Source: Acorus gramineus (taxonomy: Eukaryota; Streptophyta; Magnoliopsida; Acorales; Acoraceae). Taken from it: DNA of 64,000 nucleotides. Below are positions 32,395 to 44,448 of the stretch, one piece after another. Numbering within the stretch: the first letter of the stretch is position 1; each line of letters starts with the position of its first letter. Below the pieces are notes generated by a model. The model saw nothing but the letters and a program-made list of their open reading frames with translations, had not been told where the DNA came from and did not search any database. Where the stretch lies: contig CM060850.1 of NCBI GenBank assembly GCA_030737835.1, positions 15,846,734 to 15,910,733 of the forward strand, read 5' to 3'. The translations under genes and the position numbers were made by a program.

Positions 32395-34360
32395 GTAGAT
32401 ATACATATGTGTGTGTGCGCATTGTGTGTGTTTAATGAATGTTTCATAAATGTTAGTGATCTATATCATGACTTATAGACTTGTGTCATAGTATATCTTT
32501 GATTTAATGATTTGAGTGACGGCTCATTAATGGTAAGTGTTGCGCTTCATAAATTAAAATCGTAAAAGATTGGATCTCATGAATAATTTTAAATCTAACT
32601 GAAAACAAACTAAAAAAATAGTCCTTTTATATATTATATTGCTATAATACACTTTTCCTATCACATATTAGATAATTATTACAATCGATGGAGTTGCTGG
32701 TCTTCTCACATTCATTTGAACAACATGCCAGCTTAAAGTAGAAATTGTGCGTTGCATAAGTTGGTGTACATGATGATGCTTATACACTCGGTTTTCATTG
32801 TTACTTTTGGTCTATTGTTAATTATATTTAAATTTCTTGTATAAAATTGGGTGTGATATTAGTGTTGAGATGTGTGAATTGAGTATTTCTTGTGTGGTGT
32901 CCGTCAAATGTATGTTTTTTTTATACATTATATTTTTCGTTTTTTTTACATTATTTTTATTTAATTAAAAAAATAATAATTATTTTATTTTATCTTTTAT
33001 ACATATCGGGAATTACTATTTTTTTGTGATGGTAATAAGTATTATTCACTCAAGATAATACTAATTTTAGTTTCCTTTTGGTTTAAATTTTTTTTTATTT
33101 CTTAAATTTTAAAGTATTTTGGTTTCTTATTCGCATCTCATTGTTTCCATTGAACAATATTGGAAATTGTTTCCATTGAACACTATTAGAAGATGTATTT
33201 CAAATGTTACTGGTTTATATCCAGTGACTACAACGAGATGCAAGATCAACTCGTTAAAGTTACTTAATATATTCATTTATTGTAGACATCAGAATTTTAT
33301 ATGAATATTGTTGTACGTTATAACAATATTCTTATGTTGCATTTGATATAACATTGAGGTTGATTGCCCGTGATACGGGTTATTTTGTGATCAATGGTAA
33401 TCTGAGGTAATCAATCTTCATGTTGTATCAAATACATCAATTGTAACATAAGTACTATTGTTATGACGTAATACAACTAATTATCTTATGACATTCCGAT
33501 GGCTTATGATCAATGAGTGCATTAGGTAACTTTAACGACTTGATCTTAATCACCACCACCCTACACGGTATCTCGTTGTGGTCACCGGATATAAACCAAT
33601 AACCTTTCAAATATCTCTTAAAATATTGTTCAGTGGAAACAACAAGGTGCAAAGAAGAAACCAAAATACGCAAATTTAAGGAACAAAAATAAAAAATTAA
33701 ATCACAATGAAATTAAAATTTATATTATCTTGAGTGAATAATACTTACTACTATCATAAAAAAATGGTTCTCCATATGCAAAAAAAATAAAATAATTATT
33801 AATTTTTAATTAAATTGAAAAAAATGTAAAAAAACTAAAAATATAATTTACAAAAAAAAAAATGTTTATGTTTCGCAGACACCACATGAGAAACACTAAT
33901 ATCACACATGTTTTTTTACAAAAGAAATTTAAATATAATTAGCAAAAGAATAAAAGTGATAATGAAACCGGACGTATAAATTTCATTACAGACACAAATT
34001 ACTTATACAACACACAATTTCTACTATAAATTTTGAGATGAATGTAGGAATGTAGGAAGACTAGTAACTCCATCAATTGTAATGTGTGATAGGAAAAGTG
34101 CACTAATAAAGAATAGCAATATCATAAAGAAAAGGATGATTTATTAGTATGTTTTTCAGTTAAATTTAAAATTATTCATAATCTTAAATAATTTTCATTT
34201 ATGAAGCGCAACTCTTACAATTAATGAGATTTCACTTAAATCATTAAGTGAAAGATAAACTATGACACAAATTTAAGTCATCACATAGATCACTAACATG
34301 AAACATTCATTAAACACACACGTGTATAGATGTGCACACACATATGTATAGAAGCATCCT
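32395..34360. repeat. Giant palindrome, about 2 kb, arms about 1 kb
   Basis: The left arm (32395 to about 33370) and right arm (about 33400 to 34360) are imperfect reverse complements over their whole length. Anchor pairs: ATACATATGTGTGTG (32400) with CACACACATATGTAT (34335); GTTTAATGAATGTTTCAT (32428) with ATGAAACATTCATTAAAC (34299); TTTTCCTATCACA (32651) with TGTGATAGGAAAA (34086); AATTATATTTAAATTTCTT (32819) with its complement near 33923; TCACTCAAGATAATA (33047) with TATTATCTTGAGTGA (33724). The loop near 33385 is only tens of bases. No transposase or clear terminal TSD was seen. A second, shorter copy is at 62535-63625. Confidence 0.85.
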
Positions 34361-34384
34361 AGAGACGGTAAATTTACACTGTCA

Positions 34385-34530
34385 CAGCTTAACATTTTGC
34401 TTAACAATATGATTAGACCAGGTGATAAACAAGAATGGTCAATGTGATCACCTATAAACTCAATAAGTCAAACCAAAATATAAAATAATGAAGCACCATC
34501 ATGCATAAGCATGAGCCTAGGGGATATCAT
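34385..34530. repeat. Block inverted relative to segment B
   Basis: This 145-base block (TTAACAATATGATTAGACCA, GGTCAATGTGATCACCTA, AAGCACCATCATGCATAAG) is the reverse complement of 63655-63795 in segment B. The sequence on its right (34545-34719) matches B in direct orientation. Confidence 0.8.
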
Positions 34531-34704
34531 GCTTGTGAGTGTGTGTAAATCTACCGTGTATTGGATGCTATTTTACTCTGTTTTCTCAGCATTTGTTTTA
34601 CGGCTAGGCTTCATATTTTGGTTCAGCTTATTGAGTTTGTAGATAGTATCATTGGCCATTGTTGTTTATTATCTCACCTGCTCTATTCATACTGTTTCAG
34701 CTTC

Positions 34705-34932
34705 AACAATGTAAATTTTGTCCCCAGTGGTTATAGCACAACGGTTCAGGGTTTAGCGATGTTACCGATAGGCCCTGGGTTCTAGTCTTGGTGCTGACTT
34801 ACTCATCTGTTTGTTGGCGATTATTCGAAAGAATTTTTCGTGGGGCAGGGGCAAACAAGCGGAGGTAACCTTCCCAGCTCGACCGTAAAGTCAGCTAAGC
34901 CGGGGGGGTCCATCCAAAACAATGTAAATTTT
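34705..34932 (+). mobile_element. Full-length tRNA-derived SINE with 15-bp TSD
   Basis: Body 34720-34917: A box AGTGGTTATAGCACAACGG, B box GGGTTCTAGTCTTGG, then the family's 3' body (CAAGCGGAGGTAACC-TTCCCAGCTCGACC) ending GGGTCCATCC with almost no A tail. Identical 15-bp flanks AACAATGTAAATTTT lie at 34705-34719 and 34918-34932. Segment B carries the single, unoccupied copy of this target at 63981-63995, confirming the boundaries. Confidence 0.95.
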
Positions 34933-35236
34933 CCGTGTGTGATGCTCTTTTATTCTTTTTTGCATCTGTTTTACTGCTAGACTACTGCTTATTGGTTTTG
35001 TAGTGTATATATAAATCATCAATTGAGTACCTTTGTTATATAGTTGTGAAAGATCAAATAATTTTTTAGTAGCATCTCATGTTCTAGTTGAATGGTTTCA
35101 TAACATCACAATTGTACAGAGAGAATGTTGGATGGCTTTCTGCCTTGGTTGCTCATACTTGATGATTCTCTTGTGTTCTGTCTGCTTTGTCATGGGTTTT
35201 ATGTGATTTCTTAAGTTTTATGTAGGCTTCCCCACC

Positions 35237-35449
35237 TTGAGCTTTGTCATGGGTTTTATGAACATGGATAGATGGCGTAGAAAGCTTATGGTATGGCACG
35301 CCAAGATAACTGTAGAGATAGATTGTCAAACAGAGGTGAAGAATGATCATGTGATTGCTGAAACATGGCTCACGAGCTCATGCGATACATCCATCTTTGC
35401 TCTTCGAAGGGTTGTGCTTGCTTATGGACTAAAAGGGTATTGGGTGTAA
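35237..35449 (+). pseudogene. Unidentified exon-like open frame
   Basis: The frame reads MDRWRRKLMVWHAKITVEID, then KNDHVIAETWLTS and IFALRRVVLAYGLKG before a possible donor AAAAGG|GTATTG at 35438. Amino-acid composition and GC content (higher than the AT-rich surroundings) look protein-coding, but I do not recognise the family. No start, partner exon or acceptor is convincing, so it may be a captured or stranded exon fragment. Confidence 0.35.
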
Positions 35450-35957
35450 CATTTTTCTGTCACTAAAAATTTCGTTCACTTATCATTTTTTTTAATTAAA
35501 CATTTTTACATGATTATTAAAAATGTAGCCACTATAATTCATATCATATTTCTCAAACTCTCTCTAACGATGAATATCTCATTTTTGTCTCTGTACCCCA
35601 TCAAGCAGTGTATTAAAACCCCCAAACCAACTTTGTTTGGTTAAACTGGTTAACCTTCACTTATTTTTCCGATTCGATGTACTCTTAAAACCTATGGTAT
35701 AAAAGCTTAGTAAAAACCAATTAAACAATTGGTTGAATCAACGGTTTTTTAAAATCGACTACATGTTTATTAAATGAATTGGGACTAATTACTTATTAAA
35801 ATATTAAATTTAATAAAAATAGATTTTATATAATAAAATAATGCTATGATGTTAATTAAAAGTTTAAAAGTATTAAGATTTAAGACTTGATAATTATGCC
35901 ATGTTTAAAATTTTTTATTTTTTATTTTGTTTATTTAATAATAATTATTAATATATT
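35450..35957. other. AT-rich spacer
   Basis: 35600-35760 holds AACCAATT/GGTTAAACTGGTTAACC-type motifs resembling a decayed hAT-like element. No gene. Confidence 0.35.
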
Positions 35958-37105
35958 TATTATGTTATAATCAGGGCGGAGCCGGGGGGGTGGGCCGACC
36001 CCCCCTCAAGCCATGGTTCATAATGCATATGGGTGTGAATAATTGAAATGTTCTTTTTGCATATGGATCCCTCAAATTTTTTTTTGTTAACATATACCTT
36101 TTCAAAATTCAATTTCCACCTACAAAAAGGTTTAAATTTTTCATGAATGCCCTTTTGGGGGGTACTTTACACAATATAAATATCTTAAGTTTTACATGAA
36201 TACATTTCAAAAGGGCATTCATACAAAATTTAAGTCATTTTGAGGGTTATATATGCAAAAATCCTAATTAAATGAGTGTGTTTAAAATTCAAAAATGTTA
36301 CATGGGTCCCATTTGTATTTGGTTAGCATGCATACATTTGATTATGTTTGTAAGTATATGCCTATATAATAAAGTATATTAATCTTTTATAGAAATGAAG
36401 TACATATCCATATGAAATAAATGCATATATTTTTATTTTATTTACATTTTCTGTAATAGAGTAGCACGTATTGCATTAACCGATTTTATATATTACGTTA
36501 TACGTCATAAATGTAAATTGGGTTACAAAAAAGACTGAGTATATTAACGCCCATCGAGATTTGGAGTCGCGTGTCCTCTTTAAAAAAAATTGTGACAATT
36601 TTTGTTTTTCTTATGAATGTTGGTATATGTTTCGAGGGATTGAAAAATCACTAATTTGGATATTGTAGTGATTTCTTTTACTTATTTTGATTTTTAATCA
36701 TTGTATATTGAGTCTCGTAGATTTTATAAAGTGACATTTTAAATTCTCTTTCGAAAATACAAGCTTAAAGGATATCTTGTATGTTTTTATGATCAATTAT
36801 TTTTTTCATATTCATTTTTCAATTTTTGAAGCTTCATCTTTTTTTCTATTCATTGTAATAGGAATAATAATTTTTCAATGTTTTTATCTTAGATCTTTTA
36901 TAAATTATTCTAAATCACTAAATATAGGAAAATAAATACAAAAACATCTTTGATCTAAATCATCACTGACTTCAAATACTCGGTCATTGTCCAACCGTCT
37001 TAATTTTGTTTTAACTTATCATACATTTATAATTTTTTTCCCTCTTTCTCACTTGACCCTCCGGCCGCCTTTGCTCTAATTTATGGTTCTGCCTTGATTA
37101 TAATA
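35958..37105. mobile_element. Possible TIR element (GGGCGGAGCC end)
   Basis: TTATAATCAGGGCGGAGCC near 35966 is mirrored by TTATAATCAAGGCAGAACC reversed near 37103 (about 16 of 19). The interior is AT-rich with a small palindrome around AAAAGGGCATTCAT at 36140-36215. The terminus GGGCGGAGCC is common in plant MITEs, but the pairing may be chance and no separate TSD is visible. Confidence 0.4.
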
Positions 37106-37344
37106 ATACCTAAATGTCTTCAATCTGGGTTAGAAGGGCTTTGTTTTTATCAATTTCAAAGGCTCCCGGCGGGAAAAAAACAGTCATCCACCACCAATCA
37201 TAAAAAGCCACTCTTTCCAATCCATTCCTCCCCCCTTTCACTTAAACAAAATAAAACAGAGCAAGAAAGAAAGAACAAAATATCAGACAAATTTTTCTTT
37301 TTTTCTTGGTGTACCCTAGCCCCCCTTATGGGGTGTGACATTAG

Positions 37345-37765
37345 GTTATTCACTCCCGATAGCTATACTGGGATAGATAACAATTCAGGCTGAATAAGCA
37401 ACTTTTTGTTTGGTTATCTTTTTTGTTATTCTCATTGAAAAACGTAAAAATGACTTTTTTGTTGTTTGGTTCACCTTGGATAAAGTAATGATAAATGAGT
37501 GATAAGGGATGAATAAGAGTTTATGATTTTTTAAATGACAATTATACTCCCTGGGAATAGTGTGAGAGATACATGATTGATTTGATAGATGTGACAGTTT
37601 TTGGAATCTGTGTGAGTCTGTTAGGTGAGATAAATTTTTTAAAATGACAGAGAATGATATTTTTATCCATTGGCATAGATAAGCCTTGATAAGCAATTTC
37701 ACCATTTCCTTAGAATAGTTATCAGGCCTTATCCTAGCTTATCCAAACATAACTATCGGGGTTTA
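37345..37765. mobile_element. MITE, PIF/Harbinger-like
   Basis: Inverted ends: CCCGATAGCTATACTGGG from 37355 against CCCCGATAGTTATGTTTGG reversed from 37760. The AT-rich interior has GAATAAGC/GCTTATCC motifs near both ends. TTATT occurs on both sides as a possible TSD. Confidence 0.5.
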
Positions 37766-38019
37766 TTCTATCAAAACAAACAATTTTTTTTTAACTATTC
37801 TCATCTATTCTTCATTATTCTTGCCTTGTGTTCCACGCAATACGGGGGGTGGGAGTCTTGGAGACGTTCTTGTAACAACACAACCTCAACAGGTAAATAA
37901 AGTCTTTACTCCTCTCATCTCATCTCCCCATGCATCAAAATTTAAATTTCATCAAATCATAAATAAATGGTTTTCACTCGTCTCCAGCAATTAATCAACC
38001 ACTGATCTCCGTTCACTCA

Positions 38020-38239
38020 GGTGCGTTTGGTTGCGTAATTGCAAAACTAATTCTATAAGAATTTAGGTTTTAAAATTGATTCTGCAGGAAGCTCATCTCC
38101 CCTAGTTTTTAAAAATCGCAGCTTTTTGATACTATTTACCTGAAATATGTCTGTAGGAAGCTCTTATAGTAAAATCACTATTATAAAAACAACTTCCTGC
38201 AATCGCAAAAGCTGCACAATTATGTAACAAAATGCACCC
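38020..38239. mobile_element. Small MITE (GGTGCGTTTGG ends)
   Basis: About 220 bases with inverted ends GGTGCGTTTGGTTGCGTAATTG and GGGTGCATTTTGTTACATAA (reversed from 38239). It also has internal inverted pairs (GGAAGCTC at 38087 and 38157; GCAATCGCAAAAGC). It abuts the 5' end of the exonuclease pseudogene and supplies the ATG of a spurious open frame at 38232. Confidence 0.55.
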
Positions 38240-38494
38240 GAAAAACTCTGTCACTCGGAGACTGATTTCATGGACCATTTTTTCGATGTGGCACACCTCG
38301 TCACCGCTGTCATTGCCCCCTCTGTCCTCTGACCAGGTGTCCTTGTGGGTCAACAAATTTCTCTACGCCTACAAAGACGATAACGCTAACAACAACCGAT
38401 TCTTGGTCGGCCTTGGAGTGAAGTGGAGGTCTGAAACTGGTCATAAAGATATAACACAACCTGGTCGCCATCCTCTCCGTAAAAGATGGCCAAG

Positions 38495-39450
38495 GATCAC
38501 TACAAGAATAATGGGTTTTTGCCGCGAAAGTGTTCCTTGCTAAAAGGCAGTTTCGTTGGTGAATCTATCTTACAAGGAAAAATTTTGTTGGTAATTTCAT
38601 CGTTAGAACCCTATCGTTGATTCTTTTTGCCAACACAATTCATGATTTCCTTGCTAATAATATACCTACTAAGCATATTTCCTTGGTACACAACTTTTAC
38701 TAAGGATATATTTCATTGCTAAAAGTGAATAGTTCCTGGGTAAATATGGTAATTTCGTTGGTAAACCAAGCCTAATACTAACAAAATTATTTCCTAGGTA
38801 AATGATCAGAATATTTAAAGTTTTACACATTTTATTTACCAAGGAATTTTTTTTTTTTTTTTTGTTGAAAAAAGTCCTTTATTTAAATGAGAGACTAAGA
38901 CAGTGGAGCGATGGAGAGACGACGGGAGAGCAAAAGAGAGACGATGGTAGAGCTTAAAATGAGGCTAGGGTTTTCATTTTGTCAAGGGTTTTTACTATCA
39001 TACATTTTTTTTTTTGTCTTGTTTTTTCGGAGGTTTTTTTTTTTTAGCTAAATGGGTCGGGTCTTGTTTTGGGAGTTAAATGTGTTTGATAAAATGAAGT
39101 TCTAGTTTTTCATAAATAGCTAAATCAACATTTAGCAAGGACAATGTTTCCTTGTACACAGAATGTCTTAATATTTTTAGTTAAAACAAAATTAGCAATG
39201 AAACTATCCTTGAAAATACGTAATAAAATAAATAATTTCTTTTGGAAGAGCTTTACCGAGGAATACTTTGCCGGTAAGAAAGATTTTTTTTTAATTTAAA
39301 AAACACTTACAGAGGAATTTGTAATCCTCGTTAAACTGGTTTAATTGCCAATGAAATGGAAATGATGTTGGTGAATGTGTAGTTTTACCAACAAAATTTC
39401 TTTCCTCGGTGAAACTTTCATAGGTAAAGAACATCTTTCTTGTCGTGGAT
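38495..39450. mobile_element. Non-autonomous CACTA (En/Spm-type) element with GAT TSD
   Basis: Body 38498-39447, 950 bases, starting CACTACAAGAA and ending TTCTTGTCGTG (the complement with one change), flanked by the 3-bp duplication GAT (38495-38497, 39448-39450). Subterminal motifs such as TTTCCTTGGTA, TTCGTTGGTA and their complements repeat across both ends, as in CACTA elements. No transposase. It sits inside the exonuclease pseudogene. Confidence 0.93.
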
Positions 39451-39680
39451 CAAATCCCGGGGTCACTAATCTTCAAGAAAAAAATCCCGGTCGCCATCCT
39501 CCAGCTCTGCGTGGACCAGCGCTGCCTCATCTTCTAGATCCGTCGATGCGACGCCATCCCCAATGTCCTCTCCAACTTTCTCTCCGACACGCGCTTCACT
39601 TTCACGGGCGTTGAAATTACGAACATTTGGAGGCTGATATCGGACTACAATGTCAGGGTTGGGAACATAATGGAGATAAG

Positions 39681-39936
39681 TAAAAACAGAGGAAAATGGG
39701 ATGGTTTCAAACCACATACACACAGCCATGGTGTTTCTTTTTCATTGACATTTTATAAGAAGTGTTCACAAGTAGTGAGAGAGATATAGGATTTTCGGTG
39801 GAGTTTCTCTTTTCATTGTTACAAGAGATATGGTTTGTTACATGCGAGAGAGGTGGGATTTACATGAGGACTTCTTCAAGCGGTACTTCTTTTGTGGAGT
39901 CAAATGAAGACTTGGACTTGATCTGTTTAATTATCA
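39681..39936 (-). repeat. 3' LTR of the copia element
   Basis: 256 bases. It is colinear with the other LTR but lacks a roughly 30-base stretch around TTCTTCATCTGGTGG and has lost the terminal G of TG. Confidence 0.9.
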
Positions 39937-39969
39937 CATCCCCGCAAACTAGTGGGGCATTGATGTAGC

Positions 39970-42900
39970 ATAAGCTTGGTAGTCAATAATGCAAAACGAG
40001 AGGAGGAAAGACCTCTTGTAAAAACATCCCCACTTGATCAACGGTGTTGATGTAGCAGACTTCGAGCTCTTTGCGAACGACTTTGTCACGAACATAGTAG
40101 TAGTCAATCTTCAAATGCTTCATTTTAGAATGGAACAATGGATTTGAAGCTATAATGAGATAGACCTAATGTTGTCACACCAAATTATGGGGGTTGTGAG
40201 AGTGATATGCAAGTCATGGAACAGAGAGCACAACCATGAGATTTCAGCCGCGGTGTAAGCTAACTGGCAGTACTATGCTTCCGTACTAGAACAAGAGATT
40301 GTATAATGTTTCTTAGCATTCCAAGAAATAGGATAGCTTCCAGGTAGACACAGTAGCCGCCTGTTGAATGCCTATCATCCGGATCACCAGCATAATCTGC
40401 ATCGGAAAATGCTTCAAGACGAATAGCACCGGGTTTGTAGAATAGAGCCTAATCTGGTGTATTCTTCAGGTATCATATAATATGCGTTATACTTGACTGC
40501 AATCCAGTGGGAGCTAGTGGGCTGATGCATGAACTGGCACACTTGGTTTACTGCAAAGGATAAATCTAGACGAGTAATTGTGAGGTACTAAAGTGCAAAG
40601 GATCACCATCATGATAGTTGAGCTTCTTCCTAGCAGAAACAGGAGAGGACATGGGTTTTACATCTGCAAATTTTGTATAGAGTAGCAAATCTATGATGTA
40701 TTCGGTCTGAGATGAGTACAAACAATCGGCGTAGGTGGCCTCCACTCCAATGAAATAATGAAGTCGATCCAAATCCTTCATTGAAAATAGCAATCCAAGC
40801 TTATCGATAGACCGGGAAACATAAGTAGAATTATTGCTAGTTATCAATATGTCATCCACATAAATCAGTAAAAAAATGATAATATCCGTCTAATGAAAAG
40901 TAAATAAAAAATAATCACTTTTGGACTCCTGAAATCCAAGATCCTCAAGGTTGTAAGAAAATCTTTTAAACCATGCCCGTGGAGCTTGTTTCAAGCTGTA
41001 GAGAGACTTGTAGAGGCGGCAAACATGATGGGGAAAATTGGGATCCGGGAATCCCGCAGGTTGTCGCATATATACCTCATTTAAGAACTCATGCATTTTG
41101 AACATCTAGTTGACTAACGAGCCAGTGGTGATGGATTGCCAAAACAAGAACCGTTCTAGTGGTGGTGTGCTTCACAGCAGGACTAAATGTTTCAGTAAAA
41201 TCGATCCCTTCCTGTTGGTGAACTCTGTTTGCGACTAACGGGATTTGTGCCGTTCAATGGATCCATCCGCTCACCGTTTGATTTTAAACACCCATTTGTT
41301 TAGTAGAATGTTCATATTTGGCCGCTAGTACCACTGACCATGTCCCATTGAGCTGTAGGTAAGTCTGTCAATCGGACGGATACAAATCGGATATGCCAAT
41401 ATCCATATCCTAATTTTTGGATTCGGATCCTTTCGGATACGGATCGAATACGTATTTTTTTTGGATAGTTGACATATTTGAATATTAACATTAATTTAGA
41501 TAATCAAATAATATTTTAGATAGACATCAAAATTAAAATTAAGATTTTAAGGCTTATTATCTCTTTCAGATATATCATACATTGAAAATTTAATAGTATT
41601 ATAATATATTGTTTTAGTGATTAATCATATAAGATAACAATATGAGCAATATATAATACAAATATATATATTTTTATAATATATGTTGAATATGGATATT
41701 TTTCGAATCGGATAGACTGATATTCATATCCGTACTCCAGATCTTCGAATATCGGATATTCCTGTTTTTTCAATTACAGATTCGGATATGATTCGGATTT
41801 TTTTTGGATAATTGACAGGCATAACTGTAGGGCATCAAATTCTGATCCCATAGCAGTTCTCCAAGCAATCTGTTTCATAGCTTGACTAAAACATGAAGGT
41901 TCAATTTTAGTGTTAATAGTCATAAGCAAGACATATTTGGGGTTAGGTTTAACAATTCCATCATTTCGCCGGGTAACCATTGTGTGAGTCGAAACCGCTG
42001 TAGAAGGCGGTGGTGTAGGAATGGTAATTGGAGATAGTGGTGGTTAGTTGGGGTTGGGTTCTTGGTAATTGGAGGTAGGGGTGGTGCGTGAGTTGGAGTT
42101 GGGTTCTCGGTAATTGGAGGAAATGGTGGTGAGTGGGGTTTGGTTCCAAGAGAGTGGGAGGGATGGTGGGGTCAAGATTAATTTGGGATAGTGGTGGTGA
42201 GTTGAGGTTGGGTTCTAGGAGAATTGGAGGGATGGTGGGTTCATATGTTGGGATAAAAGTGTGGGCTGTTGGTTTGGGTTAAGTAAAAAGGTAAAAGAGT
42301 CTAGATTAATGGTAGATGAGGATTGTGGAAGTGGGATATCTTGGAAAGGAAATGAGTGTTCGTCAAATATCACGTGACGAGAGAGATAAACGTGACTCAT
42401 AAGAATATCAAGACAACGATATCCTTGATGATTGAGAGAGTAACCAAGAAAGACACATTTCTTAAAGCGAAACTAGAGTTTATTGGTACTATATGAGTGA
42501 AGGAAAGGAAAACATGCACAACTGAAAACTTGAAGAAGATCATATTTAGGAACCTGATGAAACAACTTGTTATATGGGTTGGAATACTGAAGAGTGCATG
42601 TAGGTAGACGATTGATTAAATAAATAGCAGCATTAAAAACATCTACTCAATATGAAAGGGGCATGTGTGCATGGGCAAGTAAAGTTAGGCCAGTTTCAAC
42701 AATGTGACAATGTTTACATTTGGCGATACCATTTTGCTCGGGATGAGAGGGGCATGAAGATCGGAATTGGATGCCATGAGTGGCAAGAAATTATTGAAAA
42801 GCATGTTTGGTGTATTCTCCACCACCCTCAGATTGTAAGGCTTTAATTTTAGAAGAAAACATATTTTCAACAAGAGATTTAAATTTGATAAACATATGAA

Positions 42901-44100
42901 AAACATTGCTATTAAAATGCATAGGAAAAATCCAGGAATATCTAGAGTGATCATCCACAAAAAAAAACACATATAATATCTTGAGCCTTGCATAGATGCG
43001 ATGGGAGAGGTCCAAATATTGGAGTGAATTAATTCAAGTGGATTATGAGCAATAGAATGTTATAACTGAAAAGGTAATTTAGAGCTTTTGCCCAGAGGGC
43101 AAGAATAACATAATGAAAGAGACTTGGATCCCTTAGTGGGTAAACAATTATTTGATAAAAGTTTGGAAATGATAGTTGAGTTAAGATGTCCAAGGCGTGA
43201 GTGCTAAACTTAGATGCAACCCGAGCACTAATGAGATAATCTTTTGGTAGAAATTTGGTGGTGGATGTTCAAGTGATAGAGACCGTCAGTCACTTGGCCC
43301 ATAGAAAAACGTCTTCCCTGTCTTTAGATCCTTGATATAGAATGAATCATTGAAAAAAGACAAAGAAGCAGTTATTATCACGGGTAAACTGATGAACAAA
43401 TAAGAGATTAGTGGAAACATTAGGACCATGTAAGATATTAGAAAGTCAAAAGGCAAAGTTTTTATGGAAAAATCTAATGCCCCCTCCCGGGAATGTGGAT
43501 TGCTTTGGAGCATAAAGAGCTGTCGGGGAAATATCAAGCGCTGGTGAAGAATATGCCTTCAATTGCATTTCCGCACCAAAGAAGAAGATCCACAACATTA
43601 TCATAGGAAATCGGAATATCCTGAGCTTGTGTAGAGCTCACAGTGGCTTCGAATGCTGGTCCGATGTTGTTCGTGAAGATGGATATGAGATTGTCATCAT
43701 CGATCGACTTCCCAGCCAAGGCGAGGTTGTTGGCAATGTGGGTAATTTTATCCACAAAGTCGGTGACAGAGAGACCCTTGCCTTTGGTGTTGAACAACTC
43801 GTTGCACAAATGCATGATGCGATTGTGGGTAGCGCTTCTTGAGAGACACCCATGTCTCATGTGATGATTTGGATCATGCGACGGTGGAGAGGACGGAAGG
43901 TGTGAGTAATATATTGATCCCACTCAACACGAGCTGATCCTTCTGCTTCCAAGCGACATATTCCGGATTGGGGTCGGTGGTCACCTTACCGTCTGTAACT
44001 AACTTGAATTGTGATGGACACTTGATGGTTCCATAAGCGATTCCCATAAGGCCCTTCATGTTGAGGATGGGAGAAAGTTGGGCTAACCGTAAGGGTAATT
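39970..44100 (-). pseudogene. copia gag-pol polyprotein remnant
   Basis: Pieces in minus-strand order: gag at about 44060-43540 (EYVAWKQKDQLVLS, then LSVTDFVDKITHIANNLA); GAG-pre-integrase at about 43230-43080 (SRLGHLNSTIISKLL, LCYSCPLGKSSKLPF); integrase at about 43000-42400 (FFVDDHSRYSWIFPM, HPEQNGIA, CVFLGYS); a Pro/His-rich linker at 42230-41990; reverse transcriptase at 41980-41832 and 41351-40570 (FDALQ / LNGTWSVV across the MITE, YKSLYSLKQAPRAWF, MDDILITSNNST where active enzymes have YVDDIL); RNase H at 40560-39970. Stops and frameshifts occur in every domain. Confidence 0.9.
41352..41831. mobile_element. hAT-like MITE inside the copia reverse transcriptase
   Basis: Body about 41360-41823. 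Ends TAAGTCTGTCAAT and TTATGCCTGTCAAT (reversed) are inverted. The 8-bp flanks GCTGTAGG (41352-41359) and ACTGTAGG (41824-41831) match at 7 of 8, as expected for hAT. The interior is full of CGGATATG/ATCCGATAT motifs around an AT core. Removing the element and one flank rejoins the copia frame between DALQ and LNGTW, so the boundaries are well fixed. Confidence 0.88.
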
Positions 44101-44159
44101 AGTCTGATCAAGAGTAATTTTCAAAAAGCCGGCGAGGTTAGACGTAGGCTCTGGTACCA

Positions 44160-44448
44160 TGAAAAACAGAGGATAATGGGATGATGGTTTTAAACCACAT
44201 ACACACACAGCCGTGGTGTTTTTATTTTTCATTGACCTTTTATAAGAAGTGGTTACAATACGTTAGAGAGATATATGGGATTTTCATTTACACGGTGGAG
44301 TTTCTCTTTTTAATTTGTTACAAGAGATTTGGTTTGTTACATGATGGAGATATGTGGGGTTTAGGACTTCTTCATCTGGTGGTGGACTTCTTCAAGAGGT
44401 CCTTCCTTTGTGGAGTGAAATGAAGACTTGGACTTGAACTGTTTATCA
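44160..44448 (-). repeat. 5' LTR of the copia element
   Basis: 289 bases, TGAAAAACAG...TTTATCA. It would contain the promoter for leftward transcription. Confidence 0.92.

Noticed and set aside
38232-38543. 103-codon plus-strand open frame as an intact gene
   Set aside because: Its ATG lies in a MITE end and its 3' end in a CACTA element. Only the middle is exonuclease-derived, and that is frameshifted.
43627-43864. Plus-strand open frames in the gag region of the copia element
   Set aside because: They are antisense shadows of the minus-strand gag coding sequence.
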